From NCBI GenBank assembly GCA_044224905.1, contig JBGAJN010000001.1:1612001-1676000 (forward strand): a stretch of DNA of 64,000 nucleotides. The letters are read 5' to 3'. The DNA comes from JBGAJN01 sp044224905 (lineage in GTDB: Bacteria > Verrucomicrobiota > Verrucomicrobiia > Limisphaerales > JBGAJN01). Below the pieces are notes generated by a model. It worked only from the letters and a program-made list of their open reading frames with translations, had not been told where the DNA came from and ran no database searches. The first letter of the stretch is position 1, and each line of letters opens with the position of its first letter. Below are positions 24,215-33,400 of this stretch, one piece after another. Both the position numbers and the translations under genes were made by a program.

Positions 24215-27064
24215 ATGATAACGGCACGACCACAGAAGAATTTGAAGGCCGCCAAGAACTACTTTCGCGAACATCTGGCCAAGGGTGATTACTATTCGGA
24301 AGGCGAGACGATTCAGGGTTATTGGTTCGGGAAAGGCATCGAACGTCTGGGGCTGGATCTCGCCGCCCCGGTCAGCGAACTCGCCTACACCCGGCTGTGC
24401 GACAACCTCCATCCCGTCACCGGCACCCGGCTCACCGTCCGCCAGCGCAAGATGGACCGCCGCGTTTTTTATGACTTCGTGGTCTCCGCCCCCAAGAGCA
24501 TTTCCGTCATGGCTCTCCTGGCCGGTGACGCCCGGATTGTCGCCGCCCACGACGCCGCAAGCCGCGTGGCCTTGCACCGGATGGAACAGGTGGCTGCGAC
24601 GCGAATCCGAAAAGATGGCCGGCGCTCCGAACGCACCACCGGGGAAATCACCGCAGCGGTTTTCCGGCACGACACTTCCCGTGCGCTCGACCCGCAACTC
24701 CACACGCACTTCGTCATCTTCAATGCCACCTGGGATGCCACCGAGAAACGATGGAAGGCGCTGGAGCCGTCGGCCATGTTCGACCAGATGACCTTCTTCA
24801 CCGAGGTCTATCGCAGCGACCTGGCCCTGCGCCTGCGGGCGCTGGGTTATCAGCTTCGGAACACGGCGAACGGCTTCGAGATTGACGGCGTGCCACCCGT
24901 TATCATCGACCGTTACAGCAAACGCCGCCGGCAGATCGTCGCGGAAGAATCCAAGCTCACCACCCGGCTCGGCCAGCCCATTTCGAACAATGCGCGCGCG
25001 GCGGTGGCCCACGCGAGCCGCGACGCGAAACGCAAAGACCTCACCAGCGCACAAGTCCTCGCCCACCAGAGCGCCCAACTCGACGCCTCCGAATGGAAGG
25101 TGCTCCGGTCTTTGATAAAGGCAGCTCAAAAGGCGACGCCACCACCACGCCACCAAATCCACCCCGTCGTCGTCCCCGCCCTGACGCAGAACACGGAACC
25201 GTCTGAATCACCACCGCCGACGTCAAGTGGAACGGTCGTTATGCCGGCGGAGGAACCCCCTGATGACTCGCATCAAGCCCATCCTCACTTACGGAAGCCA
25301 ACGGGACAGCCGTCAGCGAGCGAAGCGGCGGCACCAGCCGCACCACCGTCCGAGGCGGACCCGAAAGCGGCCATCGCCGCCATTGATCACGCGCGGGAAC
25401 ATCTCTTCGAGCGTTACAGCGTGGTGGCGGTCCATGAAGTCTTGCGCGAGGGCCTCGCGTTCGCGCGTGGACAGACGGGCCTGACGGAACTGGAAGCGGA
25501 ATTGGACCGGCGCACGGAGTTCATCAAAGTCGGGCAGTCACTCACGACCAAAGAAACACTCTTGCAGGAACAGCAGATGGTCGCGGCGGTCAATCAGGGT
25601 GCCGGTCGCTGTCGCCCACTCAACGCGACCTTCGCCGGTGACGTGGGACTCACCGATGAGCAGCGCCTTGCTTTACAACTGGTGCTGCGGTCGCCGGATG
25701 AAGTCATTGCGCTCCGGGGTCACGCCGGCACCGGCAAGACGCGGGTGCTCAAGGAAATTGTGCGCGGCATCGAGGAGCGGCACGCGGCCGTGGTCCTGGC
25801 GCCGACTGCGGCGGCGGTTGACGTGCTGCGCAAGGAAGGGTTGACCCAAGCGGCCACCGTGCAGCGGTTTCTTGCGGACCCCGACTTCCAACGCGCGGCC
25901 CAGGGCAAGGCGTTGATTGTGGACGAGGCCAGCTTTCTGTCCGTGCGAAATGTGCTCGCGCTCGTTGAGATGACCCGCACGTTGCACGGGCGACTCATCC
26001 TGTCCGGCGATACCCGCCAGCATTCCGGCGTCGAGGCGGGTGACGCATTGCGTCTCTTGGAAGAACGTTCCTCTTTGCAAAGCATCCGGCTCACGCGGGT
26101 TCAGCGCCAAGTGGCCCGCGAATACCGCGCGGCCATCACCGAACTATCGCGCGGCCAGGGCGCGCGGGCGCTGCGTCGCCTGGAGAAGCTGGGCGCCGTC
26201 GTGGAAATGGACGATGCGGAGCGTTACCAACATCTGGCCGCAGATTATGTTGGCTCGGTCAAAGCGGGGAAAACCGCGCTCATCGTCAGTCCGACTTGGC
26301 GGGAAATAGACGTGGTGACCGGTGCGGTGCGCGCGCAACTCAAAGCCGGGAATCTGCTTGCGCGTGAAGATACCGTCGTCACCACCCACCAGTCTCTGAA
26401 ATGGACGCGCGCGCAAAAACGCGACCTGCTCAATTACCAGCCGGGAATGATTGTCTCCTTCCACAAGCCCACCACCGAGTTCAGCACAGGCGAATGGGCG
26501 GAGGTGATCGGAGTTGACGCGGACAAACTTCGTGTTCGTAAACCCGGACGGAAAAAGGAAACGCATCTCACCCGGAAGCAGGCGGATTGCTTTGGAGTGT
26601 CCCGCAAGGAACAACTTCCGGTTGCGGCGGGCGAGCAGTTGCTCGTGCAGGGGAATCGCAAAAACGATGGACTCTTCAACGGGCAGATAGTCACCGTTCA
26701 AGCGGTGCGACCGGACGGAGGAATTGTCCTGACTGACAAACGCGTCATCAAACCGGACTTCCGCGCGTTCACCCACGGTTATTGTGTCACCAGCCACGCC
26801 GCTCAAGGTCGGACGGTGGACCATGTGTATGTGGCCGTGGATTCACAGACCCAACAGGCGGCGAATCTCAACCAGTTTTATGTGAGCACGTCGCGGGGCC
26901 GCGAAAAGGTGAAGATCTACACGGACGATCTCGAATTTCTCCGCGAGGCCGTCACCAAACCCGGCGCGCGACTTTCCGCCACGGAGTTGTTGGAGAGCGC
27001 CCACCTGGCACTCCGCGAAACCCCTGATCAACGCCAGACGGTGAAGACGGGGCTGAGCATTTAA
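24215..27064 (+). CDS. MobF (TrwC/TraI-type) relaxase-helicase
   Basis: 949 residues. The relaxase domain (1-300) has catalytic-Tyr candidates Y16 and Y26/Y27 (NYFREHL, DYYSEG) and the three-His metal site (H152 in FRHDTSR, H163 and H165 in QLHTHFVIF). A Pro-rich linker (about 305-380) leads to a RecD-like 5'-3' helicase: Walker A GHAGTGKT near 503, Walker B ALIVDEASFLS, and the late motif YCVTSHAAQGRTVDHVYVAV. It nicks oriT, stays bound to the 5' end and unwinds the plasmid. It forms one transfer unit with the coupling protein. The oriT itself could not be placed. Confidence 0.95.
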   Translation: MITARPQKNLKAAKNYFREHLAKGDYYSEGETIQGYWFGKGIERLGLDLAAPVSELAYTRLCDNLHPVTGTRLTVRQRKMDRRVFYDFVVSAPKSISVMALLAGDARIVAAHDAASRVALHRMEQVAATRIRKDGRRSERTTGEITAAVFRHDTSRALDPQLHTHFVIFNATWDATEKRWKALEPSAMFDQMTFFTEVYRSDLALRLRALGYQLRNTANGFEIDGVPPVIIDRYSKRRRQIVAEESKLTTRLGQPISNNARAAVAHASRDAKRKDLTSAQVLAHQSAQLDASEWKVLRSLIKAAQKATPPPRHQIHPVVVPALTQNTEPSESPPPTSSGTVVMPAEEPPDDSHQAHPHLRKPTGQPSASEAAAPAAPPSEADPKAAIAAIDHAREHLFERYSVVAVHEVLREGLAFARGQTGLTELEAELDRRTEFIKVGQSLTTKETLLQEQQMVAAVNQGAGRCRPLNATFAGDVGLTDEQRLALQLVLRSPDEVIALRGHAGTGKTRVLKEIVRGIEERHAAVVLAPTAAAVDVLRKEGLTQAATVQRFLADPDFQRAAQGKALIVDEASFLSVRNVLALVEMTRTLHGRLILSGDTRQHSGVEAGDALRLLEERSSLQSIRLTRVQRQVAREYRAAITELSRGQGARALRRLEKLGAVVEMDDAERYQHLAADYVGSVKAGKTALIVSPTWREIDVVTGAVRAQLKAGNLLAREDTVVTTHQSLKWTRAQKRDLLNYQPGMIVSFHKPTTEFSTGEWAEVIGVDADKLRVRKPGRKKETHLTRKQADCFGVSRKEQLPVAAGEQLLVQGNRKNDGLFNGQIVTVQAVRPDGGIVLTDKRVIKPDFRAFTHGYCVTSHAAQGRTVDHVYVAVDSQTQQAANLNQFYVSTSRGREKVKIYTDDLEFLREAVTKPGARLSATELLESAHLALRETPDQRQTVKTGLSI

Positions 27065-27079
27065 TCACCAGAGAACGAA

Positions 27080-27469
27080 ATGTTGCGTGGACGAAAAGAC
27101 GGGGTGCGAGGCCCGGACGCAGTTTCCACGGCGAAGCCGGCCGCGCCCGAGGCGGCGGGTTTTCCGGGGCTGGACCAGCCTTATGCCACGGACGAGCGAC
27201 CGGCCGGCATCTTGTTCTACCACGGCCGGGAGAGTTTTTATCTGCCTTACCATCTGGTGCAATCCATGCACTGCCAGCCTGAACAATTGACCCTGACTTT
27301 CGCCACCGACGACGTGGTGATCACCGGTCGCGGTCTGCATGAACTTTACGTGCAATTGGCCGCTCAGCAGGTCTGGCGCGTGGTTGAGCAGGGCAAACGT
27401 TACGCGGCGGTTTCCGAAGCCGCGCTATTTGTGGCCTCCATCGAGAGAACGACCCATAGCGAGGAATAG
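27080..27469 (+). CDS. Hypothetical protein downstream of the relaxase
   Basis: 129 residues from the ATG at 27080, 15 bases after the relaxase stop. After a disordered Ala/Pro-rich start comes a compact domain: GILFYHGRESFYLPYHLVQSMHCQPEQLTLTFATDDVVITGRGLHELYVQLAAQQVWRV. The alternating hydrophobic pattern suggests a beta-rich fold, with a strand resembling the PilZ/Hfq size class, but no family is recognised. Co-transcription with the relaxase suggests a transfer-related or accessory role. No signal peptide. Confidence 0.6.
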   Translation: MLRGRKDGVRGPDAVSTAKPAAPEAAGFPGLDQPYATDERPAGILFYHGRESFYLPYHLVQSMHCQPEQLTLTFATDDVVITGRGLHELYVQLAAQQVWRVVEQGKRYAAVSEAALFVASIERTTHSEE

Positions 27470-27500
27470 CCGTCCCGTGACCGCAGCAAGAAATAAAAAT

Positions 27501-27530
27501 GCCCCCCGTGAGGGGGCTCGCTAAATTTTT
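27501..27530. terminator. Bidirectional intrinsic terminator
   Basis: GCCCCC (27501-27506) and GGGGGC (27512-27517) form a 6-bp GC stem with a CGTGA loop between two convergent genes. On the minus strand the stem is followed by ATTTTTATTT, an ideal T tract; on the plus strand a T run follows nine bases later. Confidence 0.8.
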
Positions 27531-27567
27531 GCAGCCGAGTTCATAAACGGCCGGCAGCCGAAATGAG

Positions 27568-27930
27568 TCATCGTTGATAGCGCTTAAACCACCAGCGATC
27601 CGAACCGAAGGTGATGAGCAACTGTTTCAATGCGTCACAAAATGGAAAATCCAGAGTGCGGGGTTCTTCCTCGGCAGTGACGGCGAGGTCTTCCGGGTCA
27701 TACTCGGGCTTGGCCGCCAAGGGCACATTGACGCCGGTCATCCGGTTGTAGTGTTTGTCCTTTGACATCACAATCAGTTGTTCGTGCCAGGGGCCATCGG
27801 GCAGCCTCGCAATTCGCCAGCAGAGGTGCAGGGCATACCAGAGGAGGGTCGTTACGAGTCGGACCCGGTTCAGTTTTGAATGTGCGCTGATGAACACCAG
27901 CATCTCCTTGTTCAGTGGTTTTTGATTCAT
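27568..27930 (-). CDS. Hypothetical protein (120 aa)
   Basis: ATG at 27930 with the ribosome site TAGGAGA. It begins with a helical stretch (MNQKPLNKEMLVFISAHSKLNRVRLVTTLLWYALHLCWRIARLPDGPW), moderately hydrophobic but without a clean membrane helix, then an acidic linker (PEYDPEDLAVTAEEEP) and an aromatic end (RWWFKRY). It is the last gene of a minus-strand group with ArdC and ends at a strong terminator. Function unknown. Confidence 0.6.
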   Translation of the reverse strand: MNQKPLNKEMLVFISAHSKLNRVRLVTTLLWYALHLCWRIARLPDGPWHEQLIVMSKDKHYNRMTGVNVPLAAKPEYDPEDLAVTAEEEPRTLDFPFCDALKQLLITFGSDRWWFKRYQR

Positions 27931-28042
27931 GGTCTGATTCTCCTATTTATCTTTAATGAGTTTTCAATGAGGCAACGAAACGTGCGACTTGATCGGCGGG
28001 CCGGGTCGCCGGGGTTGCCAATCCCGGCGACCATTACCTAGT

Positions 28043-28915
28043 TCAGGCAGCGGCGGATACCGTCTCCACCAGAACCTTTCCGCGGATGTAGTCCGCGGCC
28101 CGTTGCGCCGCCGAGGCCGCGTGGACGATCAACCGCGAATCCTGGCGCAGAACCTTGGACCAGCCGGCAATGTAACTGGCCTGAAGAGCTTCGCTGACAG
28201 GATTCACGATGCCGGCGAAACCGCAAAGGAACGCCGCGCCAAACTCCGCCACCAGTTCCTCGAACGAGTAGCGTTCGGTCTTGTCCCCTTCGGCCTCCGC
28301 GAAACGGTTTAAGCGTTTTGGATGTCCGGTGGCATGGACCAGTTCATGAAACAGCGTCCCGTAGTATTCGTCGGCGCTCTCGAACTGGCTCAGGTGCGGC
28401 AAAGTAACCCGGTCGCCGCCGCGGTGGTAGCTCGGGTCGCGGGTGACGGCGTGGAGTATCTCCGGTTTGTCCGGCATGATTTCCACAAGTTGGTCGGCCA
28501 GCGTCAGCCGCTGATTGCCGCTCACGGGCACGTCGTCCTCCGGTCGGGCCACCCCTTCGATCTGGTCGAGGTTGAACACCGCGCTGGTGAAAGGAACACA
28601 CGGCGCAGGGTTTTCGGTTCCGGACTGCTCGCGGCGCCGGGCGAGTTCCTCCGGCGTGCGCCATTTCCAGTAAATGACCGGCGTCGCGCGCGCTCCCTTA
28701 CGAACGTGTCCGCCCAGGCACATGGTTTGGCGAAAGGTCACCCAGTAGCGGCTGGTGTAGTCCGTGTCGCCCAGCACCAGCAGGTTGACGCCCCGGTATT
28801 CGTGCCCAGTGGTCAGGCTCTTGGGCAATCCCGTGGCCCAGGTCTTGCGCCACGGAATCACGCCGGCGTCCAGTTGTTTCAAAATGCGGTCTGTGATAGT
28901 TGTGTAAATGTTCAT
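28043..28915 (-). CDS. ardC: ArdC-family antirestriction protein
   Basis: 290 residues. The N-terminal half has the ArdC single-strand-DNA-binding domain pattern: LDAGVIPWRKTW, YRGVNLLVLG, YWVTFRQTMCLGGHVRKGARATPVIYWK. The C-terminal half is a metallopeptidase-like domain with a complete HExxH-type motif, HELVHATGH. ArdC proteins enter the recipient early in conjugation and protect the incoming strand from restriction; a plasmid ArdC structure shows this two-domain build. Upstream the ribosome site is AAGGAAAG. It lies in a minus-strand cluster convergent with the relaxase operon. Confidence 0.9.
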   Translation of the reverse strand: MNIYTTITDRILKQLDAGVIPWRKTWATGLPKSLTTGHEYRGVNLLVLGDTDYTSRYWVTFRQTMCLGGHVRKGARATPVIYWKWRTPEELARRREQSGTENPAPCVPFTSAVFNLDQIEGVARPEDDVPVSGNQRLTLADQLVEIMPDKPEILHAVTRDPSYHRGGDRVTLPHLSQFESADEYYGTLFHELVHATGHPKRLNRFAEAEGDKTERYSFEELVAEFGAAFLCGFAGIVNPVSEALQASYIAGWSKVLRQDSRLIVHAASAAQRAADYIRGKVLVETVSAAA

Positions 28916-28979
28916 GGTTCTTTCCTTTTCTTTTCCTATGACGGGGCCGCCGGGGCGAATTCCCCGGCGGCTTTGTTTC

Positions 28980-29264
28980 CTAGTAATCCTCCGGTAACAA
29001 AATGGTCGTCACCGAGCGGTCCCATTCGGTGATGACCCAGAACTTCGTCCCGTTGCGGTCGCGATAGACCGACAGCAGGCGGCACCCTTCCAGCAGCGCG
29101 GCGTCATTCGTCTGCGCATCCTCCGCGCAACACTCGCCCCAGTCCCCGCCGGCGTGGCGGCGAATGGCCCGTTGCACATCGTCCGCGTGCAGCGTCTCCA
29201 GTGCGTTCGGGGTGATCACGGTCTGCCCAAGCGGGAATGCCGGGGCGGTTTGGTTCATGGTCAT
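28980..29264 (-). CDS. Small conserved plasmid protein, paralogue of the gene at 8546-9013
   Basis: 94 residues from the ATG at 29264 with a strong SD (GAGGAGG). The core RAIRRHAGGDWG, TNDAALLEGCRLLSVYRD, KFWVITEWDRSVTTILLPEDY forms a small alpha/beta domain common in plasmid genomes. It is first in a minus-strand operon that continues with ArdC. Upstream on the minus strand is a possible promoter with TGCTATACA as extended -10 (about 29299-29307). Function unknown; co-expression with ArdC suggests a role early after transfer. Confidence 0.7.
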   Translation of the reverse strand: MTMNQTAPAFPLGQTVITPNALETLHADDVQRAIRRHAGGDWGECCAEDAQTNDAALLEGCRLLSVYRDRNGTKFWVITEWDRSVTTILLPEDY

Positions 29265-29680
29265 AAATTCCTCCTCAAGGTTTTTAACAACTTTATTTTG
29301 TATAGCACGTCTTACTGATAAACGGTAGATACTTTTTGAAAATATTTGGCGAAAACGCTAAATTGTTTGGGTGTTAAATGTTAACGGAACCGGCCGCCGA
29401 CCGCCTCTACTACAACTCGGAACAGGTCCAACGCGCTCGGTTTTCCACAGACCAGCGGAGTTGGCTTCACGCAACGAATGGATCTCATCTTAGTTGCTCT
29501 TTTCCTCCCTCTTAACCAACTCTCACCAGACGCTAATCAGCACCGCCGGTAACGGCTCCAGCATCTTCGCTCACGTCCAATGTGGACTGGGAGTCGCAAT
29601 CATCCTTGGGCGCGCGCCTGAACGATAATCGGTAGATAGACGGTTGTCTTATCCTTCAAAACCTGTCAGGATGCCGGTCG
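29265..29680. promoter_or_regulatory. Divergent promoter region with a repeated GATAANCGGTAGATA site
   Basis: 416 bases without a gene, with an AT-rich left part. GATAAACGGTAGATA (29317-29331) and GATAATCGGTAGATA (29624-29638) are the same 15-mer with one difference. The first sits at the putative promoter of the ArdC operon, the second 43 bases before the HTH gene. They may be operators of that HTH protein. Confidence 0.45.
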
Positions 29681-30163
29681 ATGGGACGGCGAAAAACCAG
29701 ACTTATTGTAAGTGCGGCACAGCGGGCGGAATTGCTTCGGCGATTGCGTTCGGCCACCGACGCACGCGATCAGGAAAGGCTGCGGGTCGCGCTCCGGGCC
29801 ACTGACGGCCGCCACACTCTGGATGACCTTGCCCGCTTGGTCGGGCGCTCACGTTCCACGATTCAAGTGTGGTTGAACAAATTTGCTGGGAGCGGTCTCG
29901 ACGGATTGTTGGAACGGGACACTCCGCCGGGTTCGACGAGTCCCATCGGAAAAGCAAGAATCCAAACCCAACTTCAGGCCGGCCTCAAGGCTGGCCGCTG
30001 GCGGACGGCCGCCGAGGTGGCGGCGTGGCTCAAGGACACGCACAACATAAAACGATCGCGCAAGTCGGTTTACTACTGGCTCAGGAAAAGCGGTCGCCTC
30101 GTCTCAGATACGGTGCTGTCGCCTCAACCAAACGCAGCACGACACCTCCTCAAAACAGGGTAG
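29681..30163 (+). pseudogene. N-terminal DNA-binding part of an IS630-type transposase
   Basis: 160 residues. GRRKTRLIVSAAQRAELLRRLRSATDAR, LDDLARLVGRSRSTIQVWLNKFAGSGLDGLLERDTPPG, then GRWRTAAEVAAWLKDTHNIKRSRKSVYYWLRKSG is the HTH plus winged-helix N-terminus of IS630-family transposases. The sequence then leaves the family (end at HLLKTG) and no DDE domain is encoded in any frame of the next 250 bases. It is either a remnant or a transposase-derived regulator that has kept only DNA binding; two matching 15-mers upstream favour a possible regulator. No terminal inverted repeats were found. Confidence 0.65.
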
Positions 30164-30421
30164 ATTCAACAACCGTCATTTGGGTTTGAACTACCGTTCA
30201 GAGCCGCTCTGCTCAACAAAAGGCGCATTCTGAAACTTGCCGCTTACCGTTCCCTCGGTTTCGCCTCCGATTTGTAAATCACCCGGACGACTCCCCGCCG
30301 ACTCGTCCCACTTTGCCGAGAACACTCACAAGCCCGACTTGCGCGTGTCCGACGCAGTTACGGTGTCTTGCGGCCGTTGCGTGGTTTGACACCGGTTCGC
30401 GCGTCCCTAGACTCATCCCGC

Positions 30422-33400
30422 GTGATTCGAGAATCGTCCAAGGCTTTTCACCTGCCGTGCGCGTTTGCGTGGCTCGTTCCCATCCTGTTTTCACTTATGT
30501 GTCCTTTCACGATGTCCGGACAGGCGACTTCAGATGCCGCCAAGGAGGCGCTGAACAAAGCCAATGCACTTTACAGCCAGGCCAATGAGTTGGGATCGCG
30601 CGGGCGGTGGGGCGAGGCTCTGCCTTTGCAGCGGCAGGTGGTGCAGCTTCTCGAACAGGCCTTCGGTGATGGTCATCCGAACACGGACACCGCCCGGATG
30701 GCGGTGGCCGGATCGCTGGACTCGCTCGGACGGTATGCGGAAGCGCGCACGGTGTTGGATCAATGTCTCGCGGCCCGGACCAAGGCACTGGGAGATAACA
30801 GTCCGGCGGTGGCCGACATCCTCAATCGAATCGGAGAAGCTTGGCGGCGCGAAGGCCAGACCACGAATAGCCTTCCATTTTATGAGCGCGCCCAGCGCAT
30901 CCTGGAGCCGCCGGCCCCCCAGGGACCGCTGCTGGCCACCGTTTTGAACAACAGGGCACAGGTCGCGTTGACGACGGGGGACAAGGTTGCCGCCGAAAAA
31001 CTCCTGCTGGCATCGCTGGCAGTCCTGCGAGAAATCCCGGGCGTCAATCAAGCCTTGGCCGCGCCGCCACTAACCAGTCTGGGTGAGTTGCACCGAAGCC
31101 TGGGATTGGTAAGAGTGGCCCGCACTGAGCAGGAGCAGGCGCTGGCGTTGTTGGCCAGCGTCGGACCGTTGCATCCTCTGCGCCTGACGGTGGAGAACAA
31201 TCTGGCGTCGGTGCTGCGGGATTTGCGGGAGCTTCCCCAAGCCATCAAACTTTACACGAACTCCATTGCCCGACTCAGTGAGCAGCGCGGCCCCGATGAT
31301 TTGAGTGTTCTCACGATGCGCCGAAACTATGCGCTGGCCTTGGCGCTGGATGGGGACCACCCGGCCGCGCAAACAATCATCCATGACTGTCTGGCCCGGC
31401 TTCGGGCAACCGCCCGAACAACCGACCCGTTGTTCGTCAGTTTATTGACCGATCAGGGGGATCGGCAACAGGACCTCAGTGACCTAGCCGCAGCACGAAA
31501 AAGTTTTGAGAATGCTCTGGAACTATCGATCGCTCGACTGGGACCGGATGTCACTCTGACGTGCGGCCTCCGCGAACGTCTCGGCCATTTGGCCATGACC
31601 GCGGGGGATTTTGCTCACGCCCACGACCTGCTGGATTTGGCGCTGGCCTCACGGCGAAGAATCGCCGCAAGCGATCCCCGCCGCGCACCCGAGTTGGCGG
31701 CGTGTTTTCAGGAATGGGCGAAATTGGAACGAGTTCTGGGGCGTGCCGACCAGGCTGACGGATTCTTGCGACAGGCGATGGAGATTCAAGTTCAGCATCT
31801 GGGCAAAGGCCATCCCGACGTAGCGGAGACACTGGAGCAGCGTGGTCTGCTGGCGGATGAAAATGGCGACCTACCCGCCGCGCTCCAGTTTCACACCGAA
31901 GCCCGCCGCATCCGCAGCGGGGCCTTCGGCGAAACAAATCTGCTGGTGGCGCAGAGCCGGATGAACATCTCCAGCATCCTCTCACGGCAGGGGGAATTTG
32001 CCGTCGCTCTGCGCGAATCCGAATCGGCACGTTTGGTGATGGAACAACTCGTCGGCCCGGACCATCTGCTCGCTGCGATGGCGGTGTTTATTCAAGCGAA
32101 CATTCGGCACCGGCTTGGGGAATTGGATAAAGCGGCACCACTGTATCAGCGCGCGTTGGACGGCTTTGAAAAACAACGCTCGCGGTATGCGTCGGTGGCA
32201 GCTCGCGATTATGGTCTGCTGGAAATGGATCGCAGCCGGGCGGAGGCAGCGATGACACTGGCAGCCCGTGCGTTGACCGTGCAGCAGGAAAACTGGCGCA
32301 ATGTGCTTCGGTTTGGATCGGAGCAGGACCGATTGGCGTGGCACGGTATGTCCGACCTTCTGAGTTTGCTCGCGGCGATGGCGCCGCGGAATCCGGTTCC
32401 ACTCAGCACTGCCGTGCTGCATTTCAAAGGGGCGGTGTTGGACTCGCTGATCGAAGACCGCCAACTGAACCATCCAGCGGCTGACTCCATCCATAGCGAT
32501 GTCGTGACGGCGTTGCACGCGGCGCGACTCCAGAATTATCGGCTGCAATTGGCGTCCACCGGGCGACAACCGCCGACGGAGGCTGAATTGCGGAAGGCCC
32601 GTGAAGACGTTGAAGCGCTGGAAACAAAACTGGCTCAATCTTTTTTCGCGCTGGGCGAAAATCGCCGTGCGTTTTCTGCCACGCCCGAGGCCGTGCAAGC
32701 CAAATTGCCGCCAGCCACCGTGCTGGTGGAATACGTGCGGTATCGCCATTGGCTGGGGCAGGGGAAAACCGAGCCGCGCTTCGGCGCTTTGATTTTTCAG
32801 AAGAACGCGGCGCTGCGATGGATTGAGTTGGGGCCGGCCGAGGGCAGCGATGGTATCGGCGCGTTGGTCGATGAGTTGCAAAAAGAAATCCGGAGAGATG
32901 TGCCGACCAATACCGCGACCTTCATCTCGATTCTCCAACGCACCCACGAGCGGGTCTGGGAAAAAATCCAAGCCGCGATTCCAGCGGACACACGCTGGGT
33001 CATGATCGCGCCGGACGGCGAATTGAATTTTGTTCCGTTTGCCGCGCTCTGGCGGCGTGATCATTTTCTCGGGCAGGACTTGTTTTTTCGTTATGTGACG
33101 AGCGCACGGGACGTGCTCACCCCGGATTACCAACCGCCACCGCAGAAGTCGGTGGACATCTGGGCTGACCCGGAGCTGGCTCGCCCCCTTTGGAAACGTG
33201 CCACGGATTCAGTTGCCGAAAGCATGAAATCATTCTGGGCCGCTGCGGCTTCGCGCGGCGGTAACCTGCCAGAGTCTTACGGACCCGTGCCGGCGGCCCG
33301 GCGTGAAGGTCAGATGCTGCTCCAGATCGCACGCGAAAAAAACTGTGCCCCCGTCAACCTCTTTTTGGGAGCGGATGCCCGCGAGGCCAGTTTACGCCGT

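Noticed and set aside
26075..26085. TTTGCAAAG palindrome in the relaxase gene as another operator
   Set aside because: Inside a conserved coding region and lacks the TGCAAG core with flanking copies; probably chance.
29681..30163. Complete IS630 element
   Set aside because: No DDE domain and no terminal inverted repeats found on either side.
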